A DNA stretch of 64,000 bases from an uncultured Clostridium sp. GTDB lineage: Bacteria; Bacillota; Clostridia; Lachnospirales; Lachnospiraceae. The notes under the pieces were generated by a model that saw nothing but the letters and a program-made list of their open reading frames with translations, searched no databases and was not told where the DNA came from. Position 1 is the first letter of the stretch. Every line of letters begins with the position of its first letter. Of the stretch, positions 62,280 to 64,000 are shown in pieces. Where the stretch lies: positions 62,001-126,000 of the forward strand of contig UPYT01000003.1 in assembly GCA_900538475.1 (NCBI GenBank). Reading direction: 5' to 3'. The position numbers and the translations under genes were made by a program.

Positions 62280-62813
62280 ATGATACGGAAGGCAGCAGAG
62301 TTTGCGGCAAAGGCACACGAGGGAGCAGTCCGGAAAGGAAGCCGGATTCCCTATATTTATCATCCCATGGAGGCAGCTGTGATTGTGGCTCAGATGACGG
62401 AGGATGAGGAAGTGATTGCTGCGGCTTATCTTCATGATGTCCTGGAGGACACCGCAGTGACGGCAGAGCAGCTGGAGAAAGAATTTGGAGGCCGGGTTTT
62501 GGCTCTGGTTTCTGCTGAGACGGAGGATAAATCCCTTTCCTGGAGAGAGCGCAAGCAGGCGGCGATTGAACATTTAAAGACAGCCTCCAGAGAAGAAAAG
62601 ATTCTTGTGCTTGGAGACAAACTGAGCAATATGCGAAGCACTGCCCGGGATTATATGGCAGAAGGAGAACATGTGTGGCAGCGCTTTAATGAAAAACGCC
62701 GGGAGTGCCATCAGTGGTATATGGCCGGAATGCTGGAGGGACTGAAGGAGCTGGAGGATACAACTGCTTATCAGGAATTCAGCCAGCTGTTTCATTTCGT
62801 TTACGGGGCATAA
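62280..62813 (+). CDS. small HD-domain hydrolase, SpoT/MESH1-like
   Basis: 177 residues from ATG 62280 with AAAGGAA upstream. The HD metal motifs are AHEG near residue 13, IYHPMEAA, and YLHDVLEDT (His-Asp) near residue 50. LGDKLSNMRSTARDY near residue 120 is the RelA/SpoT hydrolase signature. There is no synthetase, TGS or ACT domain. It is the size of small alarmone hydrolases that remove pyrophosphate from (p)ppGpp, but ppGpp as substrate is inference. It is monocistronic. Confidence 0.82.
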   Translation: MIRKAAEFAAKAHEGAVRKGSRIPYIYHPMEAAVIVAQMTEDEEVIAAAYLHDVLEDTAVTAEQLEKEFGGRVLALVSAETEDKSLSWRERKQAAIEHLKTASREEKILVLGDKLSNMRSTARDYMAEGEHVWQRFNEKRRECHQWYMAGMLEGLKELEDTTAYQEFSQLFHFVYGA

Positions 62814-63201
62814 AAAGGATAACCTGCGCTGAGGGAGAGATGGGCGCTCTGCGAATTCTTTGCCTCAGCACAGTCTCTGCAGACAGGATATGTCTGCAGC
62901 TTCAGAAGCCATCCCGGAAAGAAAAATCGAAAGCCGGCAGTTTGCTTTCATACAAAAGAAAAATCGAAATAATCTATCAAAAGTTTCTGTAAGAATTTTG
63001 AACTACGGATCTGTTCTTGATCCGGAAGAATCCCATAAAAAACAGCAGCTCAGGACAGAGATCCGTTTTAGACAGCTGCATCAGGAAACAATTTCAGAAA
63101 AGGCCTGTAAGAATGCCATGCGGCAAAATGGGGCATGACAAGCTCTGATCTTGCTGCAGGGAAAATTCCGATGGGTTTTTGCGGCCGGAAAAGGAGAGGG
63201 A
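62814..63201. other. 388-bp intergenic stretch without a convincing gene
   Basis: It contains a perfect small hairpin CTGCAGACA / TGTCTGCAG (62877-62899, 5-nt loop). An open frame of about 90 codons lacks a ribosome site and a recognisable composition. No terminator with a good T tract was seen for the HD gene. Confidence 0.5.
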
Positions 63202-64000
63202 ATGAAGATTTTTTGGAGAGAAAAGCAATATGATGAAAAAATGCGGACAAGCTGTATTCAGATCATGATTTGGGTGGGGCTGGTTTTGATTCAGATGATG
63301 ATTGTAGGCTGTCTGACTGTTAGGGCAGAGATACAGGAAGGCGGGAAGGAAACCATCGAAAAAAAGCTGGAATATACGCAGCTGGAGGAGGGGATGGATT
63401 TTCCGGAAACCATAGAAGTTCAGGTAAAGACAGAGCAGGGGACAGAGACAGTCTTGTGCCGTGCAGCAGAACAGAGGGTTACAGGAGAGCGATGGCTGGA
63501 GGATTTTTCTTTTCCTGTTACCTTCCACCGCTATCATTCCGATTATTACCGCCTGGGAGAGTTTCTGGTACCTTTTCAGGAAGAAAAACCACCGCTGGAG
63601 GGCTGTGAGTCTGAGCTGCTTCGACAGCTGGGACTTTCTTCAGATGCCTACGAGATCCTGGATTTTCAATGGCAGGGCGGAACCTATCTGGGACAGGACG
63701 GAACGCTCTGCCGTGACGGAATCGGAACAGGGCGGCGTCTGGTACGGGATTATCTGGTTACATACAGGGGAACCTATCAGAGGATGGCAGAAACAGAGGA
63801 ATTGCAGGAAAGCGAGGAGCAGAAGCCAAATGTGCAGGAAGCCGGTTTGGGAGGACAGGGAGAGGATTCCTGGGAAGGGGCGGAAACTATACAGAGAAGG
63901 TTCCTTTCCTTCTGGAAAAAGGCAACGCGTTTTCTGCTGATTGCAGTAGGAATCGGAGGTATTTTCTTTCTGGGCGGACTTTTCTTTCTGGGGCTGTTAT
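63202..64000 (+). CDS. membrane-anchored hypothetical protein, 3' end outside window
   Basis: At least 266 codons, open to the window end; the start at 63202 follows AAAAGGAGAGGG. A membrane segment lies at about residues 20-40 (IMIWVGLVLIQMMIVGCL). A predicted extracellular region of about 180 residues follows (TVLCRAAEQRVTGERWLEDF, FHRYHSDYYRLGEFL, YLGQDGTLCRDG), then an acidic Glu/Gln stretch and a second hydrophobic segment starting near residue 243 (FLLIAVGIGGIFFLGG). I do not recognise the family. Confidence 0.65.
   Translation, partial: MKIFWREKQYDEKMRTSCIQIMIWVGLVLIQMMIVGCLTVRAEIQEGGKETIEKKLEYTQLEEGMDFPETIEVQVKTEQGTETVLCRAAEQRVTGERWLEDFSFPVTFHRYHSDYYRLGEFLVPFQEEKPPLEGCESELLRQLGLSSDAYEILDFQWQGGTYLGQDGTLCRDGIGTGRRLVRDYLVTYRGTYQRMAETEELQESEEQKPNVQEAGLGGQGEDSWEGAETIQRRFLSFWKKATRFLLIAVGIGGIFFLGGLFFLGLL

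Noticed and set aside
62860..63138. Open frame of 92 codons after the HD hydrolase gene
   Set aside because: No ribosome site, atypical composition and no motif; treated as chance.
1..64000. Mobile element or prophage within the window
   Set aside because: No transposase, integrase, phage structural gene, tRNA-flanked att repeat or composition break was seen; only short non-coding repeats.

Overview
The window looks like a chromosomal segment of a spore-forming, low-to-moderate GC Firmicute, most likely a Lachnospiraceae (Clostridia). Reasons: AGGAGG-type ribosome binding sites throughout, spoVG and spoVT homologues, a paired glgC/glgD glycogen locus, a SigI/RsgI sigma/anti-sigma pair, Gram-positive style Pho boxes (TTTACA repeats) in front of a pst operon, and anaerobe-type enzymes such as ammonia-dependent AsnA. 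No rRNA, tRNA, CRISPR array, transposase or integrase was recognised.

Layout. 1-5.8 kb: a cut-off beta-helix protein, a GDPD-like protein, a metallo-beta-lactamase (MBL) protein, MgtC, and a large regulator fusing a LacI repressor to a sugar-binding protein. 5.9-10.4 kb (minus): a stand-alone HMA protein, an RpiB/LacAB isomerase, and a pyrC / split ThrE / MBL operon. 10.5-15 kb (minus): a polyamine ABC importer (potABCD) led by an XRE-cupin regulator. 15.2-18.2 kb: a beta-propeller protein, a 3 x 123 bp tandem repeat, aroC and rpiB. 18.6-24.3 kb: asnA, a ketopantoate-reductase-like gene, and a divergent cyclase / Ldh2-type dehydrogenase pair, then a MOP flippase. 24.5-30.9 kb: a GarR-like reductase, a truncated chemoreceptor-like protein overlapping recJ, a Gfo/Idh dehydrogenase and glyA. 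31-37.8 kb: a complete phosphate operon, pstSCAB-phoU-phoP-phoR, behind Pho boxes. 38-43.3 kb (minus): a frameshifted membrane gene, a YhaN/YhaO-like DNA repair pair and asnS. 43.6-51.5 kb: glgC-glgD, spoVG, pth-mfd and spoVT. 51.7-57.7 kb: a Cu/Zn superoxide dismutase-like gene, capA, small proteins, a MATE exporter and malQ. 57.9-64 kb: a secreted acidic-repeat PepSY protein, rsgI, sigI, an anchored Ig-like protein, a small HD hydrolase and a cut-off membrane protein.

The most unusual items are these. (1) PstS has its two halves in the reverse of the usual order, which reads as a circular permutation. (2) A LacI repressor is fused to a complete solute-binding protein with no signal peptide. 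(3) The sigI-rsgI locus is followed by a secreted protein that shares the RsgI ectodomain-like NP(D/E) module and ends in tandem RFDDD/HDDDD repeats. sigI and that gene are both preceded by the same promoter-like pattern, CCCC-N19-CGTA, which suggests a small SigI regulon with acidic surface or secreted proteins. (4) Two families of short non-coding repeats, one tandem at 16.3 kb, are scattered between genes.

All functional calls rest on reading motifs by eye. No database search was run.
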